Shown here in pieces: positions 33,831 through 42,754 of a stretch of 64,000 bases of DNA (the stretch's first letter is position 1; the number at the start of each line of letters is the position of its first letter). The stretch comes from Schistocerca nitens (taxonomy: Eukaryota > Arthropoda > Insecta > Orthoptera > Acrididae), in contig NC_064616.1 in NCBI RefSeq assembly GCF_023898315.1, forward strand, positions 539,081,602-539,145,601, written 5' to 3'. Both the position numbers and the translations under genes were made by a program. The notes beneath the pieces are model-generated. The model was given only the letters and a program-made list of their open reading frames with translations. It made no database searches and had not been told where the DNA came from.

Positions 33831-34426
33831 TAAACCAGCGCTGGTTCACTGTGCATGACGATGTTTGTATGTACAAATAAAGAATATAGAAGTCACATTC
33901 CGTTAGTATGGATAATGTCGTTGCTGATGGAAAAAGAGTTTGTTAGTTGCTAATGTAGCTATGCTAGACAGCAAAAGTATGGACCTTACCCAGAAACAAA
34001 GCGACTCCCTCTACACAATAACTTTTGCTGGTAAGTGTATGTCTAGTTCCATTCACCTCCTTTGTTTACAGTGATTATGCCACAAATTTCATTTACTCCT
34101 TCAATATGAATACAAATTATTCTCTATTCACATTTGATATCTACATTTTTAATATTTTTTCATATTTCGCATTTTTCAAATTATTCCATATTTTCTTGAA
34201 TAATTACGTATTCCATTTTTCGGCATTTTTAACCATATTTTATGATGTCGTACTGAAAAGTGAGTACTGAATTTTTATGTAAATATCCAAAACAAGCATT
34301 TTAAATAAAAGACTCATTAACAATCTAGAACTTTATTCCTCATATCCTGATATCTTAACATAGCCACACATTTCTCCCTCAACGAAATACAAGAGTGTTG
34401 ATACCGGCCCTGCAGAATGTTTGACT
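33831..34426. other. AT-rich sequence without a recognised feature
   Basis: T-rich low-complexity stretch, especially 34080-34250. A 81-codon frame at 34025-34270 is a by-product of the composition. Confidence 0.4.
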
Positions 34427-34500
34427 GTGTGTGTGTGTGTGTGTGTGAGTGTGTGTGTGTGTGTGTGTATGTGTGTGTTTGTGTGTGAGCGAATGTGTGT
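34427..34500. repeat. (GT)n microsatellite
   Basis: Alternating G and T with a few interruptions. The minus-strand frame rich in His and Thr across it is an artefact. Confidence 0.93.
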
Positions 34501-34539
34501 CTCACGGTGTGGAGAATATGTCCTTCGACTTCCCCGAAT

Positions 34540-36169
34540 CAGATCCCTTAATCGGGCAGGTAGATTAGAAAATTTAAGAAGTTAAACCAATGTGTTAAAA
34601 TTAGGTATAGCGGGAATTACTGAAGTTCGGTGGCAAGAGAAACAGGACTACTGGTGTGGTGAAAACGTGGTTGTGAAAAATAAATCAAATAGGGTTAAGG
34701 AAGAAGTAGGTTTAACAATGATTAAAAAAAGCTACTACGAACAGCTTAGTGAACACATTATTGTAGCCAAGATAGACACGAGGCCCACATCCACGACTGT
34801 AGTACAAGTTTAAATGACAACTAGCTTTGCAGCTGATGAAGAGATTGATGAAATGTATGATGAGATTAAAGAAATTATTCAGACAATTAAGAGATGCGAA
34901 AATTTAATAGTCATGGGAGACTGAAATTCGACAGTATAAAAAGGAAGAGAGGGAATACTCGTAGGTGAATGAGCACTCGTGGAAAGGAATGAAAGAGGAA
35001 ATCGCCAGGTAGAATTTTGCACAGAGTACAGTTTAATCATATGTAACACTTGGCTTAAGAATCATGAAAGAAGGCTGTATACATGGAAGAGAGCTAGAGG
35101 ATCTGTAATGTTTCATATTGGTTATATAATGATTACACAGAGATTTAGGAGCAATTTTTTTAAATTGTAAGACATTTTCTGGAACAGATGTGGACTCTGA
35201 CCACAGTTAATTGGTTATGAACTGTGACTGAAACTGAAGATACTGCAAAAATGTAAGATTTTAAGAAGATGGGACCTGGACAAACCGAAAGAATCACAGG
35301 CTGTACGAAGTATCAGAGGCAGCATTGGGGAACGAGTGACAAGAACAGGGGAAAGGAATTCAGTAGAAGAAGAATGGGTAGCTTTGAGAGAGGAAATACT
35401 GCAGGCAACTGAGGATCAAGTACGTAAAAAGACAGGGGTAACATAAGATATACTGAATTTAAATGGTAAAAGGAGAAATTATAAAAATCTAGCAAATGAC
35501 GCAGGTGAAAGGGAATACAAACGTCTCAAAAATGAGATCGACAGGAAGTGCAAAATGGCTAACCATGAGTGACTATAGGACAAATTCAAGGACGCAGAAG
35601 CATATATCATTAGCTATAAGATAGATGCCACCTACAGGAAAATTAGAGAGAACTTTTGAGGAACATGGATCACCTGTATAAATATCAAGAGGTCAAATGG
35701 AAAACCAGTCCTAAGCAAAGAAGGGAAAGCAGAAAGGTGGAAGGATTGCATGGAGGATCTATACACGGGAGATGTACATGAGGGCACAATTATGGAAATG
35801 GAAGAGGCCGTTGATATAGATGAGATAAGAGGTATGATGCTGCGTGAAGAATTTGACAGAGCACTCAAAGGCGTAAGTCGAAACAAGGTCAGGGAAATAG
35901 ACAACATTCTGTTATAACTGCTTATAGGCTATGGAGAGCCAGCCATGACCAAACTCTTTCATCAGGTGAGGAAGGTGTATGAGACAGGTGAAATACCCTC
36001 AAACTTTGGGAAGCATATAATAATACCAATATCAAAGAAAGCTAGTGCTGACAGGTTTCAAAACTACCGAACTGTCAGTTAAATATGTCATGGTTGCAAA
36101 ATACCAACACGAATTCTTTACAGACGAATGGAAAAACTGGTAGAAGCCAACCTAGAAGAGAATCTGTTT
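34540..36169 (+). mobile_element. RTE-type LINE, copy 3: old, decayed, cut at the 3' side
   Basis: Collinear with 53163-54725 of the RTE copy at 52.7-56.1 kb but much more diverged, with stops and frameshifts throughout. Endonuclease fragments (ITEVRWQEKQ at 34.62 kb, VEFCTEYSLIICNTWLKNHERRLYTW at 35.01-35.09 kb) and the start of RT are legible. It ends abruptly inside RT at about 36169, where AT-rich sequence begins. At 35979-35997 it keeps the reading frame that the other two copies have lost. Confidence 0.88.
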
Positions 36170-36550
36170 GTTGTTTACTTTAGTGGTGAGGTCTTGAGAA
36201 ATTTTTAATGCTTGTATTTGTAGAGGAGGTAGTAATAAATTGTTAAATACTTTATCTCTAACTTCACAATCTTTAAATTTTAGTTCTTTCACTCTTTCTA
36301 TCATTAAAATGTATAAGTAATATTGTATGTCATCCAGGTAGATATTGTATAATCGTTTACCATCTTCTTTTCTATGTGCTTTAAAAACTGATTTAAACAC
36401 ATCTTCAATGATACAATAATTTACACATTCTCTTAAATATTCAAATTTATTATCTGGATGTTCACAAGTATTGTATGTAGATAATCTAGATTTGCTTAAT
36501 GTTCTACAAACTCTACAGATATAATGCTTTTGTTGTTGTTTTGTAGTCAC
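36152..36550 (-). CDS. unrecognised 132-codon viral-type frame
   Basis: The longest surviving frame in the AT-rich block. It begins with a Cys-rich segment (CRVC, later C-x2-H and two further Cys near residues 11-44) that could bind zinc, followed by Lys/Leu-rich helical sequence. The last few codons run across the junction into LINE sequence, so the natural C-terminus is lost. I do not recognise the family. Its survival may be chance or may reflect the copy's age. Confidence 0.4.
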   Translation of the reverse strand: MTTKQQQKHYICRVCRTLSKSRLSTYNTCEHPDNKFEYLRECVNYCIIEDVFKSVFKAHRKEDGKRLYNIYLDDIQYYLYILMIERVKELKFKDCEVRDKVFNNLLLPPLQIQALKISQDLTTKVNNKQILF

Positions 36551-36599
36551 TATTAGATAATATCATTCTCCTCTATTTATGATGGTTTTCTATTTATTT

Positions 36600-37020
36600 G
36601 TTTTAAGTTAATATTTTAAATTTTTCTTCTTCTAGTTGTACAATAAGTTGTTCTTTTGGTTCCTCTTGTATTTTAATACATTTTGAAAATTTATAGCATG
36701 TTGTTTAGATTTATCTTTTTCAAAAGATTCTGTATATTTTATATAACTAAATAATTTATTTTCTAAATTAATATAATATTCCCTAATTTCAACAGCTACT
36801 ACAGTTATAAAAACACATTATTAGTTTTTGAAAATTATCCATAGATAATTTATTACAGGTTTCTTTTACATACATTATTTGGTGTTACATCTTTGATTTC
36901 ATTTTGAATATATTCGTGTTCTAAAGCAAGATCATCATTACATTTAATTTCTGTATACTTGACATTGTAATGGTTTATAGATTGTACAAATTTTTTTAAT
37001 AATGTAATAATGTTCAGCCA
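36600..37020 (-). pseudogene. decayed viral-type gene with helical segments
   Basis: Minus-strand pieces in different frames: HYNVKYTEIKCNDDLALEHE and VAVEIREYYINLENKLFSY followed by KYTESFEKDKSKQHA. The tyrosine-rich charged helix resembles the C-terminal parts of BRO/MSV199-type proteins of insect DNA viruses, but the match is impressionistic. Confidence 0.3.
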
Positions 37021-37540
37021 ATGGCAAAACATTGGCTAACATTCCATAAAGAATAAAGTTGAAAATGTCATTTTAATTAATACATTTTCTTCTTCAAATA
37101 AAGGAAACCAAACAGCTTTAACCTAAATTCCCAAATATATATGACAATCATTGTTTTAAAAAAATCAAATACATTCTACACAGAAGATTCTGAATTAGAA
37201 ACACTCACAACAGCTGCCATTTATAAGAAGTTTATTAGCTTTTTAATTTGTTCATCAAAATTATGGATTTTCTCACCTTCTTTCAGTGAACAAATAATTC
37301 ATTGCTGACTTCTTTATGTGAATTATTTTGGGTCTTTTTTGTAGGTTGTTAAATATTAGACACCTTGAACATATATATTATTCCAGGTCTTTAAACCATT
37401 ACATACTAAAAATCCGTGTTAATTTTCTGTGAGCGAATTTTTCCCATCTGGTTTTCCACATACAAAAGTTAACATATCTCTTCTAATAAATTCATTTTTC
37501 TCTTACACAGTTGAAATATTATAAAATTAATCTATTCTCC
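37020..37540 (-). other. AT-rich remnant sequence, family unknown
   Basis: Minus-strand fragments such as GFLVCNGLKTWNNIYVQGV are readable between stops, suggesting former coding sequence, but I cannot assign them. Confidence 0.25.
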
Positions 37541-37790
37541 TACACTGTAACCATTATCACCATGAGGATCATTAACCAATAAAACACCATAATAAATTGG
37601 TTTGAAATAGACTTTTCATTACATATCTTAATAATACTTCTACACATTGGACATTTAACTTTTTTTTTAAACCATTCAGCAATACTTTCTTCATGAAAAA
37701 TATGATAACAGCTTGTTTTTATAAATTGATAATATTCATTTCTTAAGCATATAGTATATTTATATATTTCAATTTATTCTATCAGTATTT
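37540..37790 (-). pseudogene. RING-finger-like protein remnant
   Basis: The minus strand reads CYHIFHEESIAEWF, then KKKVKCPMCRSI, giving the second half of a RING-H2 finger (Cys, His, His, then CPMC) at 37639-37710. Upstream CLRN is where the first cysteine pair would be, but it is incomplete. After the finger another frame reads KPIYYGVLLVNDPHGDNGYS. RING ubiquitin ligases are common in large insect DNA viruses. Confidence 0.5.
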
Positions 37791-37914
37791 TATAAGTTTT
37801 AAATATTACTTTTTACAATTCTTCTAACTGACTGAGAGTTCTTAAAAAAATTTTCAATGTAACTTTATGTTTATATCGTATAAAAATCTTCATACAATGA
37901 TTATTTTCACTTGA

Positions 37915-38118
37915 AAAAATTTTAAAATATGTATGAAATCTTATGGGACTTAACTGATAAGGTTATCAGTCCCTAAGCTTACACACTACCTAACCTTAAT
38001 TATCCTAAGGACAAACACACACACACCCATGCCTGAGGGAGGACTCGAACCTCTGCCGGGGCCAGCCGGACAGTCCATGACTGCAGCGCCTAGACCACTT
38101 GGCTAATCCCATGTAGCC
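37915..38118 (-). repeat. tRNA-derived SINE (family B) inside the AT-rich block
   Basis: Begins near aaatcttatgggacttaactg and ends with a tRNA-like head (minus-strand B-box ggttcgagtcctcc). Flanking 13-mers tattttcacttga (37902-37914) and tattttcacctga (38119-38131) differ at one base and are the likely target duplication. Its presence shows the AT-rich block was already in the host genome when this SINE was mobile. Confidence 0.9.
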
Positions 38119-38131
38119 TATTTTCACCTGA

Positions 38132-38500
38132 TATTGCAACCCAATTTAATTGACTTTGCAATTCTCTCATAAAATCTCCATTTTCATTTGTCTTTAAATT
38201 CTCTAATACAATTTTCTGGTAATTCTTTACTAAATTATATGTTCTCCCAGTTTAATTTATCCTGAAATTCCCTCCAAAATCTTCAGATAGTACCTGATGC
38301 TTTGATATTTTTCCCAATGCAATTTATCCTGAGATAAATTTTTTGGCATATTGTTATATGATTGTAATTCTATTTATCTAGAAATTCTCTAATACATTGT
38401 TTGGTATATTTAATCTCAAAATAAATTCTCTCTATTTAGTTTTGCTAAATGGATTTTCCTTTTTAATATAATAAGAAACTATTTTCCCATATGTTTCATT
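38132..38500 (-). pseudogene. tryptophan-repeat protein remnant
   Basis: Several similar units occur on the minus strand: CIREFLDK, SQDKLHWEKYQS, EFQDKLNWENI, ENCIREFKDK then KW, and RELQSQLNWVAIS. Each has an Arg-Glu-Phe/Leu helix start and a Trp about six residues on, spaced by roughly two dozen residues, in shifting frames. This pattern matches the tryptophan-repeat family known in entomopoxviruses. Frameshifts and stops are numerous. Confidence 0.5.
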
Positions 38501-38760
38501 TGTTAAATACAATTTGTGTAGTTGTCTAAAATTTAATTTAATGCACATAAGATTAATCATCTGGATAATTTGTTGTAGTTTAGTTTTTATTTCATTCACT
38601 TCATCGCACTGTTAATAAAACATGCTTGATTTGTTGACTTTATTATTCATTTCTTCATTAATATTATGATTATACTTAAGATCAATAAGTTTTTGTTTTC
38701 TAATTTTAGAATGTCCTTTAAATTCTATTTCTTTTGCTTTAGCTTTCACTTAATTGGCTT
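38456..38760 (-). pseudogene. SAP-like domain protein remnant
   Basis: An almost open minus frame with one internal stop reads KAKAKEIEFKGHSKIRKQKL (38749-38690), resembling a SAP or Rho-N helix-extended-loop-helix nucleic-acid-binding motif, then a Lys/Asn-rich coiled-coil-like tail. It may be the N-terminal part of the same gene as the adjoining tryptophan repeats. Confidence 0.45.
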
Positions 38761-38869
38761 TCAGATTATTTAGGTTCACAATTTATCAGAAATAATTTTA
38801 TTTGATTTCTAAAAATATGTAACTTTAAAATCTGAAAGAAAAATGAGGAATCTAATAAAAATGTTTACT

Positions 38870-39330
38870 CTTACATGGATTTGATTTTAGATATAACCAA
38901 GAACAAACCTAAATATTATAATGAGCAAGTGTTCATGATGAAAAAATAATCAATGGCCTTATGAAAATCAGGCTGCAGATATTTTAGGATATGAATAGCC
39001 AAGAAAAGCCATTAAAGCTAATCTTAAAAAAAAATGTTGCAAAAAGTGAAACAGTCCTACCTAAATATGTCCCCAAAATTGAACAAAGTCTGTCAATGAA
39101 CCTAGTGTATATCCTTTAGTTATAACATCCAAAGTGCCTTCTTATGGTAAGTATCCAAGATTGGGTTTATGAAGACGTTTCACCATCCCTTAGAAAACGT
39201 GGTGAATGTAACATGAAAGATAGAATATTTCGCTAGGAAAAATTAAATGAAATGAAGGATAAAAGTATAGGTTTCAGAAGGTAATTCATGATGCATTTGG
39301 AAAAATAAAGAAAAGAAATGGCATAAATAG
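38870..39330 (+). pseudogene. BRO-N domain protein remnant
   Basis: Plus-strand fragments follow BRO-N order: NQAADILGYE then PRKAIKANL (38.97-39.03 kb), NEPSVYPLVITSKVPSYG (39.10-39.15 kb), and WVYEDVSPSLRKRGE (39162-39206), the hallmark end of the domain. BRO proteins are DNA-binding proteins found in baculoviruses, entomopoxviruses, ascoviruses and phages. The gene is broken by stops and at least two frame changes. Confidence 0.65.
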
Positions 39331-39399
39331 TTTATTACCTCATCTTGTACCTCAAATGTAAATAAAAGTTTAAGACCACTTCTGTTCTTTTGAATTTAT

Positions 39400-39690
39400 T
39401 TGACAATTATTGTGAATACATTAACTATCTCATTACAACTCAAAGAAATAATTTATGGTGGAAACAGGTACATAGAATCGAAGATAAACATCCATAATAA
39501 GAAGAAATGCTAATACTTAATTACAATCCCAGTTCATTAAACTTATGTCAAATTAAAGAAAGTTTAAGAAGTACTTGTTGACACAATAATTTTAATGTTT
39601 TAAGTAACTAAACTCCAGACCAATTGATGAATGACATAAAAAATCAAGATACAGCAAATCGAATTTATATTTTCTGTACGGAATTCCAGT
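39400..39690 (+). pseudogene. probable C-terminal part of the BRO-like gene
   Basis: Reads CEYINYLITTQRNNLWW, then EEMLILNYNPSSLNLC and IKESLRST in one frame, then DIKNQDTANRIYIFC. The position and the NPSSLNL phrase are compatible with the C-terminal domain of BRO proteins. Assignment rests mainly on adjacency and orientation. Confidence 0.35.
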
Positions 39691-40260
39691 AGGTAAGAGT
39701 ATACTGAATGAAAATTTGAAACAAATTAAATTTTATTATTTTTACAGAGGAATCGAATCATCTCTGCCAAAATTTTAAACTTTATTTCATTATGGTAGTA
39801 CAGGTTCTGGTAAGCTGGAACCTGAAAAATTGGATTATATAAAAGTAAGTTCATATAAATATTTCTTTATGGAAATCAAGATGATACAAACATTCTGGCT
39901 AAGGACTTTTAGGTATCTAAACATTCAGATACTTGGAGTAATATATATTTTCAAGGGTCAAATATTTGACCTCCTACAAAAATATAATTTATCAGAATCA
40001 TAAGTTACATGATAAAACTTTTCTCTATAAAATCGGGTGTGTAGACACACCCATAAAATATAAAACAAATGATATTTTATAGTTAATTAATGAATATTTT
40101 CATGTAGCTATAACTTTAGCAACCTGTAAAAACACAGATTTTCATGCAACAAGAGGATCTTAAGCTTATAATATGTAAATGTATGTATGCAAGGGTGGTA
40201 CTGCTATTGTTGGTTTTGAAAACAGTAGCTTCAGTAGTGCCATCTGAAGGCCAGAAAACA
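39690..40260 (+). other. AT-rich decayed coding sequence, unrecognised
   Basis: Contains HYGSTGSGK (39.79-39.82 kb), which looks like a Walker A loop, and pieces such as GNQDDTNILAKDF and SKHSDTWSNIYFQGSN. A Walker A alone does not identify a protein; the surroundings are too broken to name one. Confidence 0.3.
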
Positions 40261-40269
40261 GATAATTGG

Positions 40270-40916
40270 AATAATGAATTAATTATTTAATTGATTTCGG
40301 TTATTTAGTATCGAGGTGGATGAAACCATACTTACTAAAGTCAATGATGATTTATTAAGAGAATCATTACTGTTACTTCAACTAACACACAGTCTTCAGA
40401 TAAATAATGAGTTAAGTGCAGAAACCTTACATTTTATGAACAGACCTGGATGAGGTGAAAAAAGATTTTTTCTGTAGTTATAGAATCAGTATGTATAAAT
40501 GGAATGAGAAAAATTTAAAATGGAATTATAAAGGAGCGAATTTTAAAAAGTTTGAAGTTACAGTGCAACATTTTGTTTATGGCCAAATTATATTAATATT
40601 CATTTGTCTCATTATATTATTAATCTTGATATTGTAATTACAAATAAAAGATGAGCACATAGACCTTAAATATTTCGTCATCGATGGTCAATGGAACTAG
40701 GTGGAAAAGGAAATGTGTTAGGGCATGCACTTTTCCCAAATAAGAATATTTACCCAACAGAAGTACATGTGGATAGAAATCAGAATTGGTACATGGAAAT
40801 TGGTAAAAATTAACCAAAAGAACAAATAAATTTATTTCAAATTTAGTTCATGAAATTTGTCACTCATTAGGTTTACATCATTCAGATGTTTATGAATCAA
40901 TTATGTATCTGTTATA
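40270..40916 (+). pseudogene. matrix metalloproteinase-like protein remnant
   Basis: The three parts of a matrixin appear in order. Prodomain: a stretch from TILTKVNDDLLRESLL to LHFMNRP, where the cysteine-switch position reads RPG, then a stop at 40451-40453. Catalytic domain start: KWNEKNLKWNY (about 40.50 kb) and LGGKGNVLGHALFPNK (40.70-40.75 kb). Zinc site: HEICHSLGLHH (40849-40881), a complete HExxHxxGxxH, followed by SIMY as the Met-turn. Stops and frameshifts separate the parts. The gene ends at the transposon boundary with no hemopexin domain seen. No introns are apparent, unlike typical host MMP genes. Confidence 0.75.
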
Positions 40917-41147
40917 CAGCGTGAGTCACTTACTATTGTCACCAAGAAAAATTCAAAAAATATGATAGGAGCTGAATAGTTAGTGGGACAAAAGTTGCAT
41001 GGGACAACGGGGGCCATAATGTTACTTTGGTTTTTGGTTACTAGATGGGGTCGCTTCAGAGATATGAAGGTCAACTTTTTTTTAAAAAATGGGATGCTAT
41101 TGTCTTCGAAGGTAAACGGAGGTCACAATGATGGCATGAACGTCCAT

Positions 41148-42160
41148 TTACAGAAGGTGTTCGAAGTGATGACCATTGGTATCAAAGCAGTGCTGCAATA
41201 TTCTTGTCATCAACTGAGAGGTATTCCTAATCACAGTGGCAGTCTTCGAAGTACATGTGCTGCCAATTCCCTCTCGCATATCTTCAGGTGTAGTTGTAAC
41301 GTCTTTATAAACAATGTCTTTTACAAATCCTCTCAAGAAAAAATCCAGAGGTGTCAAGTCTGTCGAACGAGCCGGCCACGACTCATCTCCTCCGCGCCCA
41401 ATCCAACGATTTGGGAATTGTCTCTGGAACTCATTCTTAGTCATCAGTGAAAATGTGCCGGACACCGATCGTGTTGAAACTACATTCTGTTCCTTGTTCC
41501 TAAAGGTACTTCTTCCATAACAGACCTAATGTTTCTTGCAGAAATGTGGTGTACTTCCTACCATTAAGATTTCCTCCGAGAAAATAGGAAATAGGGGCCT
41601 ACATTCCTCTCCTCCAGAATCCCACACCACTCATTGACCAATCATGGTTTTTGGTGTGCAGCTTGCCGTAGCCAACATGGGTTTTTAGTTGCCCAAAACA
41701 TTTCTATGATTCCTGAATGTAGCCTCGGCAGTAAATAAAATCAAATTAATAAATGTGTCATCCCTCTGAATCTGAAGATGAGCCCATTGGCAGAATTCAA
41801 TGTGGCGCATAAAATCCGTAAGAGTTAGTTCTTGGTGGAGACTGATATGGTAAGGATGGTTTTATGGCAATGAAGAACACGAACTACACTATTCTGGCTC
41901 ATCTCAGATTCCCTTGCGATTTGACGCAAACTGACACAAGGATCTCGAACCATAGTTTCGAGAGCACCAATTTCAGTTTTCATGTTAGTTGCTTTCCTTT
42001 GCTGGATATGTTTACGATGCGTTAAAGATCTAGTTGTTCTCTATTTATCATATAAATGTATAAATGTACGACGTGTAGGGTGAGTACGTTGACGATATGT
42101 TTCAGCGTATAAGCCTCTAGTTGTCACTGAATTTCGTTGGCATTCTCCGAAAATGAGATG
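41148..42160 (-). pseudogene. DUF4817-type transposase, decayed
   Basis: Minus-strand fragments run from the N-terminus (GLYAETYRQRTHPTRRTF near 42.1 kb, LRQIARESEMSQNSVVRVL near 41.9 kb) to the catalytic C-terminus (FPNRWIGRGGDESWPARSTD, LTPLDFFLRGFVKDIVY, ending DTNGHHFEHLL). The domain is an RNase H-fold DDE/D integrase; the last acidic residue is the Asp in LTPLDFF. Several stops and frame changes lie in the middle. Confidence 0.8.
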
Positions 42161-42377
42161 TATATCGACTTGTTCTTCGAAGGAATACATAATGCACATT
42201 CGGTTGATTCGATGATACTAGTCTTATCGTACCTATTAGTGTTGTATTGCGAAACCGTCGCACGGTGTTTACATGTCAATGGCACTGTAGTTGGGTACGT
42301 CGTATTCGGCGAATATCTACTATTTGCAGGACATACGAGAGGGAATTGTCAGAGCATGTGCTTCGATAAGTGCTGAT

Positions 42378-42465
42378 GTGATAAGGAATTCCACTCAATC
42401 CATGATAAGAAGATTGCAGCACTGCTTTGATACCAATGGTCATCACTTCGAACACCTTCTATAAA
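42378..42465 (+). pseudogene. inverted duplicate of the transposase C-terminal coding end
   Basis: The plus strand reads VIRNSTQSMIRRLQ, then HCFDTNGHHFEHLL and a stop, matching the minus-strand C-terminus at 41148-41240. It belongs to the right inverted arm. Confidence 0.85.
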
Positions 42466-42754
42466 TGGACGTACATGCCACCTCTGTGACCTTCGTTGAC
42501 CTTCAAAGACCTTACTGTTACACATCATTGGATTCGTCTCAATAGCCGCTATCAGAAAAGAAGTACCAAACTATAGCACCCCACTTTAAAAAAAAAGACG
42601 TTGAAAGTTGACCATCATATCTCTGACCTCTCAACAAAAACAGATCATATTACGGCCCCCGTTGTCCCATGGAACATTTGTCCCATAAACTTTTCACCTA
42701 CTACCATACTTTCGGAGGTATTGCACGTGACAGTAGTTAGTGACTCACCCTGTA

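Larger units (their letters stand above)
36170..40916. other. AT-rich block of decayed viral-type genes, probable endogenous insect dsDNA virus fragment
   Basis: Composition changes sharply at both edges, and the block carries remnants of at least six genes on both strands: BRO-N, matrix metalloproteinase, RING-like, SAP-like, tryptophan repeats and a 132-codon frame. BRO and tryptophan-repeat families plus high AT content are known from entomopoxviruses; BRO and stromelysin-like proteases are also known from other large insect viruses such as granuloviruses. I infer a decayed integrated fragment; the virus family is a hypothesis. A SINE lies inside and a DNA transposon adjoins the right end, so the insertion is old. 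Confidence 0.65.
40917..42752 (-). mobile_element. IS630/Tc1/mariner-type transposon with long inverted arms
   Basis: Outer ends cagcgtgagtcact and its near inverse (agtgactcaccctg) are flanked by TA at 40915-40916 and 42753-42754. Inverted similarity extends far inside: 40917 to about 41245 matches the inverse of about 42378-42752, with a roughly 60-bp gap in the left arm. The right arm thus carries a second, inverted copy of the transposase 3' end. This is a foldback-like structure. The internal transposase gene is dead. Confidence 0.85.
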
